Assembly: GCA_036393295.1 (NCBI GenBank)
Contig: DASWHF010000159.1
Coordinates: 1 to 22,001, forward strand
Origin: DASWHF01 sp036393295
GTDB taxonomy: Bacteria; Pseudomonadota; Gammaproteobacteria; Acidiferrobacterales; UBA6901
Length of the DNA: 22,001 nucleotides
Reading direction: 5' to 3'
The notes under the pieces were generated by a model that searched no databases, was not told the origin of the DNA, and saw nothing but the letters and a program-made list of their open reading frames with translations. Each line of letters starts with the position of its first letter. Positions within the stretch are counted from its first letter, which is position 1. The translations under genes were made by a program, and so were the position numbers. Positions 6,624 to 13,895 of the stretch are shown one piece after another.

Positions 6624-8186
6624 TCAGGCGTCGGGGTCTACGACAATGCCGTAACGGGCCATCTTGTAGTGGAGGGTATTTGGACGGAGCCCGAGCAGCC
6701 GCGCCGCCTCGGACTTGTTGCCGCGACACTGCCGCAAGGTGTCCTCGATAAGCCGCGCCTCGACACGCGACAGGTAGCCATCCAGCGTCAGGTTCGAAGG
6801 CATGGCGTCGTCGCTCGCGGTTATATTCCGCTGCGCATGTCGTTCCACGCCCGCGCCGACGTCGCGGGTCTTGGCGTCCAGCCACCGCGACCGCTCGTTG
6901 TGCAGCGCGGCGTTGTCCTTGCGGAGCTTCGCCATTTCGCTTTCGAGCTCCTGCACTCGCCGCCCCAGGGTACGATTGTCGTGCAGCGCGTCGCTGAGCT
7001 GACGACGCAACAATGCGAGATCGTCCAGCATGAACTCGCCGAGCTTGTCGAACAGCTTTTCGACCAGCTGAAAGTCGCGCGCCGTATACACCCGCTCGCT
7101 GAAGGGCTCGCCCAGCAGCAGCCAGCCGGCGGCGCTCTCGCTCGCGGCATGGAAGGGCACGATGGCCGCGACCTTGTGCTGCCGCATCGCGGCATAGGTG
7201 TCAGGCAGCCGGTCGGCAATCTCGTGGGCGACGAGGATGCGGTCGATGTTGCGCAGCGCCGCGTCCGGAAAGGTCACGAGCTGACCGGATGTCGACGCGG
7301 CGATCACGCCCTTGCGTGCCCCGATCACCGCCGCCGGACATTGCAGGGTCTCCGCCAGGCGCGCTATCGCCTCCCGCACCGAGCGCAGCTCCGCGAATTC
7401 GCCGATCAGCGCCTGGATTCGGCCGTAGAACGCCGTCTTGCGCTTGCGCAGCTTCGTCCCGGGGATGAAGAACTCGATGTCGAAGAGGCGGTGATTGTGA
7501 ATCGCGTAGGTGGTCACGACCAGGAAAAAGGTGATCGCGTTCGGAATGTGAAAAGTCGTCGTGAACTTGGGCCATCCGAAATGGCCGGCAATGAACAGGT
7601 AGACAAACATCAACACGAACGGCGAGAGACCGACCAGCCAAAAACGGTTGCGCGTCCGGCCGATGCGATTGGGGCGGGACGCACGCGCCCCGTAGCACAG
7701 GTTCACAAATGTCGCCAACAGGTAGACGACCGCATAGGTTTCAAAAAGAAAATACAACGACCCCGGCACGCGGATGATCGAATACTTGAAGGGCTCGAAC
7801 CCCGCAATAAGCTGGTCGGTGTACAACAGAAGGTACTCGAGCGGCAGCGCGGGCAGATACAACAAGACAAAGTAACGCGTCCAGCGAGCGTCGTTGGCCG
7901 CGTCGAAACTCAGTCGTAACGAGATATGCAGGAAGGCCGGGATGACCAGGATCAGCAGCGCGATATAGGCGAATGCAAAAAATTCGATCGCAGGCACGAA
8001 TCCGTGTCGGGCGTGATAATTGATGCCGGTGAGCTCGACAACGTTGAGCACGGACAGCAACGCCAGGAGGACCAGAAACACCCTGGTGAGCGAGTTCTTT
8101 ACCGGGGACCGTGCGGCGTAACCAAGCAGGATGAGCTTGAATATCAGCGCGACAAGCGAGGGTATTTCATGGATATAGAAAGTCAC
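6624..8186 (-). CDS. 7TM-GAF-coiled coil-Fis HTH membrane regulator, copy 1
   Basis: A 520-aa paralog of the following gene, colinear over its whole length apart from a 16-residue gap after TM7. Seven TM helices cover residues 8-230; conserved loops include YHARHGF, RWTRYF and GHFGWPKFTTTF. The cytoplasmic part starts with LFDIEFFIPGTKLRKRKTAFYGRI, then a GAF-like region (about 250-385), a coiled coil (390-435) and a Fis-type HTH (470-516). Its turn and recognition helix are identical to copy 2 over 20 residues, so both should read the same DNA site. The start is GTG 8186, with AGGGA about nine bases upstream. It lies 181 bp downstream of the FeeM-like gene on the same strand and 124 bp upstream of copy 2. 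The membrane-coding part is visibly less GC-rich than the surrounding genes, which may mean acquisition by transfer. Confidence 0.82.
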   Translation of the reverse strand: MTFYIHEIPSLVALIFKLILLGYAARSPVKNSLTRVFLVLLALLSVLNVVELTGINYHARHGFVPAIEFFAFAYIALLILVIPAFLHISLRLSFDAANDARWTRYFVLLYLPALPLEYLLLYTDQLIAGFEPFKYSIIRVPGSLYFLFETYAVVYLLATFVNLCYGARASRPNRIGRTRNRFWLVGLSPFVLMFVYLFIAGHFGWPKFTTTFHIPNAITFFLVVTTYAIHNHRLFDIEFFIPGTKLRKRKTAFYGRIQALIGEFAELRSVREAIARLAETLQCPAAVIGARKGVIAASTSGQLVTFPDAALRNIDRILVAHEIADRLPDTYAAMRQHKVAAIVPFHAASESAAGWLLLGEPFSERVYTARDFQLVEKLFDKLGEFMLDDLALLRRQLSDALHDNRTLGRRVQELESEMAKLRKDNAALHNERSRWLDAKTRDVGAGVERHAQRNITASDDAMPSNLTLDGYLSRVEARLIEDTLRQCRGNKSEAARLLGLRPNTLHYKMARYGIVVDPDA

Positions 8187-8367
8187 GATCGCCGTTCCCT
8201 GTGCGTCAAATCACCGTTCTATTAGCATAGTATGAGCTGCCAGAAGCCCCGGGCCAAGTCATTCTACCAAGCAAACCGACCGGACGGGCATCTCGCCCCG
8301 CGCAACAATGGCAAATCTTTGATTTATAATGTGTTCTTTATTATCCGCTGGCCGGCCCAACGTTTGA
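8187..8367 (-). promoter_or_regulatory. Intergenic region before regulator copy 1, with CAAA-N2-TTTG site
   Basis: This 181-bp, relatively AT-rich spacer contains AAATC-TTT-GATTT at 8313-8325, which includes the palindrome CAAATCTTTG at 8312-8321. The same CAAA-N2-TTTG pattern occurs upstream of the FeeM-like gene. A TACTAT-like -10 may lie near 8228-8233 on the minus strand, without a good -35. The site is a candidate operator for the Fis-type regulators. Confidence 0.4.
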
Positions 8368-9117
8368 CTATACGACCATCGGCATCTTACACAGCCGCGC
8401 CTGCGCCGCCCAGTCGATTTCCCGTGGCCGACGCATGAGTCGCCGGTCGGGAAAATGCAGGCTGGGATGTTCGTCGACCAGCAGAAATCGATAGAAGTTG
8501 TCCTGGTCATGACCGCCGCTTTCGTACCGTTCGTAGAAGTCCTGGTGCGCCTGAAGCAGGTCGCCAGTGAGCAGTTGCAAGTGCACGTGCGAATTGATGT
8601 AGCTGTATTCACCGCTCGAACTGGCCGGCTCGAAGCCGCAGATCTTCTTGTAAAACTGCACATGCCTGACGGTCGGTATTGCCACGAACTGATCCACCGC
8701 GGCGTAGTAGAAGCTGTACTGATAAACATATTTGAACAGGAACAGTATGAGCGTGGACTGCTCCTCGCAAGTCTTGTCGACCGCCAATGCCGACACCTCC
8801 GCCAGCCGCCCGCTGCCGGCGCGCAGACGCCGCATGATCTCCGGCTGGAACTTGTCGGCGGGCAATCCCATCGCGGAATCCCTGACGATGCTGGCGGTGG
8901 CGACGATCCGGCCCGCGTTCTCCACAACGAAGACGGTACGCACAGGAGAGTGCATATGCGGGTTCTGCCTGAACGGCTCGTCACTGTCCCATAACCCCTG
9001 GTTGATGTAGTTGCGGCAGACGATGTGGTTCGCCTCCTCGATTTCCGCCTCGTCCCTGGCAAGGCGCACGCAAATGTCTGGATTGGTCAGCTTGGGGGCC
9101 AATAGGCGCGGCGACAT
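8368..9117 (-). CDS. FeeM-like N-acyl amino acid synthase (GNAT fold)
   Basis: A 249-aa soluble protein of the GNAT/autoinducer-synthase type. Signatures of long-chain N-acyl amino acid synthases (FeeM) and the related PEP-CTERM/exosortase-associated acyltransferases are visible: DSAMGLPAD at 80-88, EVSALAVD at 107-114, and RHVQFYKKICGF at 151-162. Known members transfer a fatty acyl group from acyl-ACP to an amino acid such as tyrosine; the fold is shared with LuxI homoserine lactone synthases. The product here cannot be read. The frame runs back to 9306, but ATG 9117 has GGAG eight bases upstream and starts the homologous part. A tail after residue 190 is not part of the core fold. It heads a minus-strand block with two 7TM-Fis regulators; no exosortase is present in the window. 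Confidence 0.75.
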   Translation of the reverse strand: MSPRLLAPKLTNPDICVRLARDEAEIEEANHIVCRNYINQGLWDSDEPFRQNPHMHSPVRTVFVVENAGRIVATASIVRDSAMGLPADKFQPEIMRRLRAGSGRLAEVSALAVDKTCEEQSTLILFLFKYVYQYSFYYAAVDQFVAIPTVRHVQFYKKICGFEPASSSGEYSYINSHVHLQLLTGDLLQAHQDFYERYESGGHDQDNFYRFLLVDEHPSLHFPDRRLMRRPREIDWAAQARLCKMPMVV

Positions 9118-9311
9118 GACGCGATCTCCGGGTTCGGGTTTTTGAACTAGGTCTTGAAACAGAAGACGGGGAATGACTATGGTCCCGATTCGAAAGTCCG
9201 GGGTCCGGGCTGAGGAATCCACCTTCGGAGGCGGTGCCCGCGGTGGACGACACTCTTGGGTAAGAAGGCCCGGCCTGAAAGCATGCAGCCCCTCCCTGGG
9301 TAACACCCGGA

Positions 9312-9352
9312 CGTGCTGAACGGTTAGGGACGACTCCGCTAACTACAGCACG
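9312..9352 (-). promoter_or_regulatory. Stable hairpin in the probable FeeM-like gene leader
   Basis: Nested complementary arms are present: CGTGCTG (9312-9318) with CAGCACG (9346-9352), GTTAG (9323-9327) with CTAAC (9339-9343), and GGA with TCC around a CGAC loop. There is no T-tract. If transcription starts near 9394, this lies inside a leader of about 275 nt. I could not match it to a known riboswitch class. Confidence 0.45.
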
Positions 9353-9364
9353 GAAATGTGGGGT

Positions 9365-9380
9365 TTTCAAAAATTTGAAA
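9365..9380. promoter_or_regulatory. Palindromic operator candidate
   Basis: TTTCAAA-AA-TTTGAAA is a perfect 7-bp inverted repeat with a 2-bp centre. It contains the CAAA-N2-TTTG pattern also found at 8312-8321, and it lies close to the possible -10 at 9401-9406. A/T-centred inverted repeats like this suit Fis-type HTH dimers, though the 10-bp core differs by one base in spacing from the E. coli Fis consensus. Confidence 0.45.
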
Positions 9381-9478
9381 GCAGAAACTTCGGAGGAAAG
9401 ATAATAAGATATTTTTGAACAGCGAGTTACAGGTTCTAGTTAATCTGATTTAATCGTTGATCTGATGGGGCTCCAAAT

Positions 9479-9496
9479 GCAAAGGCGGGCCTTTGC
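9479..9496 (-). terminator. Possible terminator hairpin of the small Cys-rich gene
   Basis: GCAAAGGC-GG-GCCTTTGC forms a perfect 8-bp stem 46 bp after the stop of the gene at 9542-9880. The sequence following on the minus strand (ATTTGG) has only a short T-run, so this is a weak terminator at best. Confidence 0.35.
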
Positions 9497-9541
9497 CGAC
9501 CGGAATGCGGTTTTGATGACGCCCTGGGGAACGGCCGGCGC

Positions 9542-9880
9542 TCAATCGATACAGACCGTCCCCTGCGTCTTGCCGGCATTGATCCGGTTCAGGCAGGCGC
9601 CGCGCGTCTCGGTCCACTCATAGCACTTGCCGGTGGCCGCCACATTCTTGGTCATGGTCTCGGCGACGCAGGCGACCTGACAGTGACTGGCGTCGGTGCA
9701 CTCCTTGCCGGCATCCGGCGCGGCGATGCGGCAGATCTCGCCTTCGTAAACGCCGAACCGCCCCCAGGTGCCGCCCTGGGCCTCGCAACTTGCCTTGTCC
9801 CGGGGCGCCGCCGCGCCGGCCAGCCCTCCCAGACACAATGCCAAGACTCCCACCATCCATACCGCTGGCCGTATCGACAT
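9542..9880 (-). CDS. Small exported cysteine-rich protein, function unknown
   Basis: A 112-aa precursor. Residues 1-25 are a signal peptide (SIRPAVWMVGVLALCLGGLAGAAA). The mature part of about 88 residues has eight cysteines, which could form four disulfides in the periplasm. Patterns seen are ASCEAQGGTWGRFG, DAGKECTDASHCQVAC, KCYEW and a terminal TVCID. Small proteobacterial exported proteins with CEAxGGTWGRFG and DAGKxCTDxSxC patterns are familiar to me, but no function is known. The frame extends to 9946, but ATG 9880 starts the signal peptide and has a GGGGTG stretch upstream. It stands alone between the FeeM-like region and the reductase gene. Confidence 0.7.
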   Translation of the reverse strand: MSIRPAVWMVGVLALCLGGLAGAAAPRDKASCEAQGGTWGRFGVYEGEICRIAAPDAGKECTDASHCQVACVAETMTKNVAATGKCYEWTETRGACLNRINAGKTQGTVCID

Positions 9881-10155
9881 GCTTGTCACCCCCGCTGACG
9901 TGCACGGTTCCGTGGCTGCCGCGACGGTCGTCCGGCCCTGGCGCATGTCCCTATGCGAGGTCTTGGTTGTTGTCGTCTTGCTGGCGGCCCGCGACCCGTC
10001 CTGGGTCCCGAGGGCACGCCCGGTCAGGGCGGGAATACCGCTACTGCTCCGCGGCGTATCTACTTGATTTCTAGCCTACGCACGCGCCCGGCGCAATGCG
10101 GCACGCCAAACCGGCCGGTCGACGTCCCGGTCAGACCGCGGATATCCGCCGATCT

Positions 10156-11505
10156 TCAGGCCTTGGCGAGCGCCTTGCGCGCCACGCCGGCGGCGATCAA
10201 TAGCGGGTCGTAGACCGGCGCGAACGGCGGCGCATAGGTCAGGTCGAGCGCCTCGACGTCGGCCAGAGTCATTCCAGCCTGGAGGGCGGCGGCCAGGACG
10301 TCGATGCGCTTGGCGACCACGTCGGCGCCGGCCATCTGCGCGCCCAGCAGCCGGCCGCTGCCGCGCTCGGCGAACAGCACGGTGGTCAGGCGCACGCCGC
10401 CGGGGTAGTGATGGCCGCGGCTGGCGTGGCGGGAGACGGCGCTGATCGCATCCAGACCGTAACGCTCGATCTCGGCACCGCCGAGGCCGGTGCGGCCGAC
10501 CTCCAGATCGAAGACCTTGAAGCCGGCGCTGCCGACGATGCCGCCGAAGGCCTCGTCGGCACCGGCGGCGTTGGCGCCGGCCACCTTGCCCTGCTTGTTG
10601 GCGGTGGTGCCGAGCGGGATGTACACCGGACGTTTCAGCACGCGGTGCCAGGCCTCGGCGCAGTCGCCGGCGGCGTAGACATCGGCAACGTTCGTGCGCT
10701 GATGATCGTCGACCGCGATCGCGCCGGTCTCGCCGAGCGCGATGCCGGACTGCTTGGCCAGCGCGACGTTCGGACGCACGCCTACCGACACCAGGACCAG
10801 TTCGCATTCAACGCCGCCGGCGTCGGTCGCGACGCGCAGGCCTTTGCCGGCGGCCTCGATGCCCTGGACGCTCACACCGGTCCTGAGCTCGACACTCTGG
10901 CGCGCAAGCTCCTCGGCGACCAGCCCGGCGATCGCCGGCTCGAAGCCCGGCAGCGCCTGCGGCGCTTTCTCCAATACCGTGACTTGGAGGCCGCGCTCGG
11001 CGAGCGCCTCGGCCATCTCCATGCCGATGTAGCCGGCGCCGATGATGGCAGCGCGCTTCGGCCGGCCGTCCGCGATATGGCGCTTGACGGCGTCGCCGTC
11101 GGTCAGCTCGCGCAGCAGGAACACGCCCGGAAGGTCGAGGCCGGGGAACGGCGGGCGCACGGCCGTAGCGCCGGTGGCGACGACCAGTTTGTCGTAGTCG
11201 AGCGTGTACTCGCGCGCGCTGTCGCGCACGGTCACCCGCTTCGCCTGGGTGTCGATGGCGGTCGCGGCGTGGCGCACGCGCGCGTCGATGCCGCGCATCT
11301 TGCGGAACTGCTCGGGCGTGATGACCACGAGATCCTCGATGTCGCGCGCTGGGTCCTCGATGTTGTAGGGCATACCGCAGGCGCCGTAGGACACATAGGG
11401 ACCGCGCTCGAGCGCGATCACCTCGGCCTCGGGCTTTCGGCGCTTCGCCTGGCTCGCGGCGCTCATTCCGGCGGCGACGCCGCCGATCACGACGATACGG
11501 GTCAT
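10156..11505 (-). CDS. CoA-disulfide / persulfide reductase-like flavoprotein
   Basis: A 449-aa pyridine nucleotide-disulfide oxidoreductase of the CoA-disulfide reductase / NADH oxidase group. It has an FAD-binding VVIGGVAAGMSAA (5-17), a single active-site Cys at residue 43 in YGACGMPYNI, an NAD(P)H motif IIGAGYIGMEMAE around 154-166, a second FAD motif VYAAGDCAE around 290, and the C-terminal LTYAPPFAPVYDP typical of this group. There is no fused rhodanese domain. Likely reactions are NAD(P)H-dependent reduction of CoA disulfide, CoA persulfide or polysulfide in the cytoplasm; the exact substrate cannot be told. ATG 11505 is chosen over the frame's upstream extension to 11565 because the FAD motif starts there and GAGG lies eight bases before it. 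A palindrome overlaps the promoter. Confidence 0.82.
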   Translation of the reverse strand: MTRIVVIGGVAAGMSAASQAKRRKPEAEVIALERGPYVSYGACGMPYNIEDPARDIEDLVVITPEQFRKMRGIDARVRHAATAIDTQAKRVTVRDSAREYTLDYDKLVVATGATAVRPPFPGLDLPGVFLLRELTDGDAVKRHIADGRPKRAAIIGAGYIGMEMAEALAERGLQVTVLEKAPQALPGFEPAIAGLVAEELARQSVELRTGVSVQGIEAAGKGLRVATDAGGVECELVLVSVGVRPNVALAKQSGIALGETGAIAVDDHQRTNVADVYAAGDCAEAWHRVLKRPVYIPLGTTANKQGKVAGANAAGADEAFGGIVGSAGFKVFDLEVGRTGLGGAEIERYGLDAISAVSRHASRGHHYPGGVRLTTVLFAERGSGRLLGAQMAGADVVAKRIDVLAAALQAGMTLADVEALDLTYAPPFAPVYDPLLIAAGVARKALAKA

Positions 11506-11539
11506 TGTTCCGGCCTCGGCTGGATTCGGAGGAAGGTCG

Positions 11540-11578
11540 ATTCTAAACCACCGGTCCGCGCACATACATAAATGTGCG
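11540..11578 (-). promoter_or_regulatory. Promoter of the reductase gene with 20-bp palindrome
   Basis: The minus strand reads TAGAAT (11540-11545) as a good -10, but the matching -35 position is poor. It is instead occupied by the palindrome CGCACATACATAAATGTGCG at 11559-11578 (7-bp arms, 6-bp centre). A regulator bound there could either replace the -35 contact or block the polymerase. Confidence 0.5.
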
Positions 11579-11686
11579 ATGCTTCACAGACAGCGCCGCG
11601 GGTACGGCCTAGGGTGGCATGGAACGGCGCGCCCGGCACCGCGGCCGCCGTTCGCGGATGCCCCCCCGGAACGGAGCGACGACGAA

Positions 11687-13069
11687 ATGGAACCGAAGAT
11701 CGCCAGCAGGCGACTCCCTGCGCCGCGCCCGGCGCGCAGCCGGACCCGCGCGGCCCGCATGGCGGCGCTGCTGCTCGCCGCGGCGCTGGCCGCCTGCGCC
11801 CAGCATGTGCCCTATCGCGCCGAGCTCACCGCCTGCGACAACGGCCAGGACCCGCGCGCCTGCGCGGCACATTTCATCGAGTCACATCCGGAGTACCTGC
11901 TGGGCTTCGTCGAGTTCGACGACCAGGGATGGTTCTGGGACCGCCGACAGATGTGGAAACTGCTCGATGTCCTGAGCGCGGAGGTCCACCGCCAGGACCT
12001 GCTGATCGTGGTGTTCGCCCACGGCTGGAAGCACAACGCCAATGTCTGCGACGGCAACGTCTGCTGTTTCCGCGAAACGCTGAAACAGATCAGCCGGCTC
12101 GAACGCAGCGCGAGCGGCGCGGCGAAGCGCGAGCCGCGCAAGGTGGTCGGCATTTATCTCGGCTGGCGCGGGCTGTCGCTCGAGGGCGAGTGGCTCGCCA
12201 ACCTGTCGTTCTGGGAACGCAAGAACACGGCCGCCGAGGTCGGTCACGGCGCCGTCACCGAGCTGCTGGCGCGGCTCAACAGCCTGCGCTACATCCACCG
12301 CCACGTGACCGGCGAGCCGACGCCGACCGGCACCCAGCTGGTGATCGTCGGCCACAGCTTCGGCGGCGCGGTGGTCTATTCGGCGGTGTCGCAGCTGCTG
12401 GTCGACCGTTTCATCGACTACCGCGGCGAAGGCAAGCCGCCCGAGGCCTTCGGCGATCTGGTGGTGCTGGTCAATCCGGCCTTCGAGGCGACGCGCTACG
12501 AAACCCTGCACGCCATGGCCCTCGAACGCAGCTATCTGCCCGGCCAGCTGCCGATCCTCGCGGTGATGACTTCCTACGACGATCAGGCGACCCGCAAGGC
12601 CTTTCCGCTCGGCCGCTGGTTCTCGACCTGGTTCGAACAGTACCGCAGCAAGGACCAGGACCTGGCCGATCATCGCACGGTCGGGCACTTCCCGCGCCAC
12701 CGCACCCACACGCTCACCGCGACTGCACCGCCGGCGCGTCCGCCGCGACCGGCGCCGGACGCGGCGGAGCGCTGCGCCTGTCCCTATTTCAATGCCGACG
12801 CGCTGCGCGACAAGGCCGACACCGACCTGCGCCAGCTCATCGACTACCGCAGCGCCTGGCGCGACGGCCGGCTCGCGCCCGGCTGGCAGCAGGAGTTCCC
12901 GGGCACACTGCTTACGCATCGGCCGAGCGCGCCCGGATCGCATCCGCTGAATCCGTTCCTGGTCATCGGCGTCGACGACCAGGTCATCCACGGGCACAAC
13001 GACATTTACCGGCCGGCGTTCATCGACTTCCTGCGCCAGATGATCCTGCTGTCGGCGCCAGGCAAATGA
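11687..13069 (+). CDS. Lipoprotein alpha/beta hydrolase
   Basis: A 460-aa protein with an Arg-rich n-region, a hydrophobic stretch and a lipobox LAAC with Cys37, so it should be an exported lipoprotein. The catalytic part shows VVFAHGWKHN (oxyanion strand, about 108-118), a Cys-rich CDGNVCC loop, and the nucleophile elbow GHSFGG with Ser224. A C-terminal VDDQVIHGHND could supply the acid and histidine. It resembles serine esterases of unknown substrate. ATG 11687 has GGAG ten bases upstream; the frame is open to 11579, but that would put about 36 unlikely residues before the signal. A Pro/Ala-rich segment with CACPYF lies around residues 340-370. It is 30 bp upstream of the membrane protein at 13100, probably one operon. 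Phospholipase or esterase activity is inferred from the fold. Confidence 0.72.
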   Translation: MEPKIASRRLPAPRPARSRTRAARMAALLLAAALAACAQHVPYRAELTACDNGQDPRACAAHFIESHPEYLLGFVEFDDQGWFWDRRQMWKLLDVLSAEVHRQDLLIVVFAHGWKHNANVCDGNVCCFRETLKQISRLERSASGAAKREPRKVVGIYLGWRGLSLEGEWLANLSFWERKNTAAEVGHGAVTELLARLNSLRYIHRHVTGEPTPTGTQLVIVGHSFGGAVVYSAVSQLLVDRFIDYRGEGKPPEAFGDLVVLVNPAFEATRYETLHAMALERSYLPGQLPILAVMTSYDDQATRKAFPLGRWFSTWFEQYRSKDQDLADHRTVGHFPRHRTHTLTATAPPARPPRPAPDAAERCACPYFNADALRDKADTDLRQLIDYRSAWRDGRLAPGWQQEFPGTLLTHRPSAPGSHPLNPFLVIGVDDQVIHGHNDIYRPAFIDFLRQMILLSAPGK

Positions 13070-13099
13070 CGTCCGCGACGCGCGTCCAGGAGGTGGACC

Positions 13100-13891
13100 A
13101 TGCCTAAACCCAAGACGAAACCCGGCACCGCCGCCCGGCCGCCGATGCTGTTCTGCATCGGCCTGAGCGCCGGCGCCTGCGCGGCGCTGTTCCCACGGCT
13201 GATGCCGGCGCTGCTCGGCCCGGACGCGCGCGTCAACATCGAGCTGTTCTCGTTCGGCTACCTGCTGGTGGTGGTCGTGTTCAGCGTGCTGGTCGGCCTG
13301 GTGATGATGTGGACCCACTGGGGCAGCCGGCACACGCCGCAGACTTTGTTCATGGCGGCGCTCGGCGTGCCGTCGCTGCTGTCCGGCAGCCTGAACATGA
13401 GCAGCAGCATGAATCAGAGCACCGAGGCGTTGGCGGCGCTCACCCAGGAATACGACGCGCTGATCCGCGAGGTCAGGAACCTGTCGAGCATCCCGGTCGA
13501 GACCATCACGCTGCCGCGCTCCTCGCGCGCGCCGGGCGGCGAGCGGGTCGGTGCCTGGCTGGGCATCGCCGCGGCCGAGGCCGCCGAGCCGCCGGCGACG
13601 GCGCAACCGGCCGCCCAGCTCAACTACGATCCACGCGTGCAGTACCAGGTCCCGGAGCAACGGCGCAATTATCTGGTGGTGCTGTCGAGCTCACCCGACC
13701 GCGCGCGCATCGAGCGCGAGCTCGACCGCTATCGCGAGCGCGGCATCGCCGACGCCGGCGTTCTGAGCTTCGGCGAGGAGCATTACCTTACAGCGGGCGA
13801 GCGCGCCACCAAGGCCCAGGCGCTGCGCCGCGCAATCGCGATCAAGAAGCAGCTCGGGGTGGACGGCATACGATTGCTGGAAGTGCGGTAA
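13100..13891 (+). CDS. Three-TM membrane protein of unknown function
   Basis: A 263-aa protein. Hydrophobic segments lie at residues 16-39, 48-72 and 79-97. A helical stretch with SMNQSTEALAALTQEYD follows, then a low-complexity Ala/Pro linker (about 145-170), and a C-terminal alpha/beta segment from about 187 (NYLVVLSSSPDRARIERELD) to the end that resembles a small SPOR-like or ferredoxin-like fold; that resemblance is weak. AGGAGG lies directly upstream of the ATG, a strong ribosome site. It follows the lipoprotein hydrolase by 30 bp and is probably co-expressed, so the two may act together at the envelope. I do not recognise the family. A REPIN-like repeat starts five bases after its stop. 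Confidence 0.6.
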   Translation: MPKPKTKPGTAARPPMLFCIGLSAGACAALFPRLMPALLGPDARVNIELFSFGYLLVVVVFSVLVGLVMMWTHWGSRHTPQTLFMAALGVPSLLSGSLNMSSSMNQSTEALAALTQEYDALIREVRNLSSIPVETITLPRSSRAPGGERVGAWLGIAAAEAAEPPATAQPAAQLNYDPRVQYQVPEQRRNYLVVLSSSPDRARIERELDRYRERGIADAGVLSFGEEHYLTAGERATKAQALRRAIAIKKQLGVDGIRLLEVR

Positions 13892-13895
13892 CAAA

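Larger units (their letters stand above)
9118..9541. other. Gene-free 424-bp region upstream of the FeeM-like gene
   Basis: This is the longest gene-free stretch. From the gene outward it holds: a GC-rich leader-like segment (9121-9353) rich in inverted repeats, with one strong hairpin at 9312-9352; an AT-rich segment (9361-9465) with a palindrome at 9365-9380 and a possible minus-strand -10 TATTAT at 9401-9406; and a GC hairpin at 9479-9496 near the end of the neighbouring small gene. The string TTTTTGAAC occurs twice (9139-9147, 9412-9420) and its core TTCAAAAA a third time in opposite orientation at 9366-9373. I see no credible ORF. Confidence 0.5.

Noticed and set aside
9118..9360. c-di-GMP (GEMM) riboswitch upstream of the FeeM-like gene
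   Set aside because: The conserved core strings of GEMM-I, such as GCAAACC and CGCAAAGC, are absent on both strands.
11882..13660. Long minus-strand ORF of 592 codons opposite the hydrolase and membrane protein
   Set aside because: It is a GC-driven antisense shadow: rich in Arg, His and Gln, without any domain pattern.
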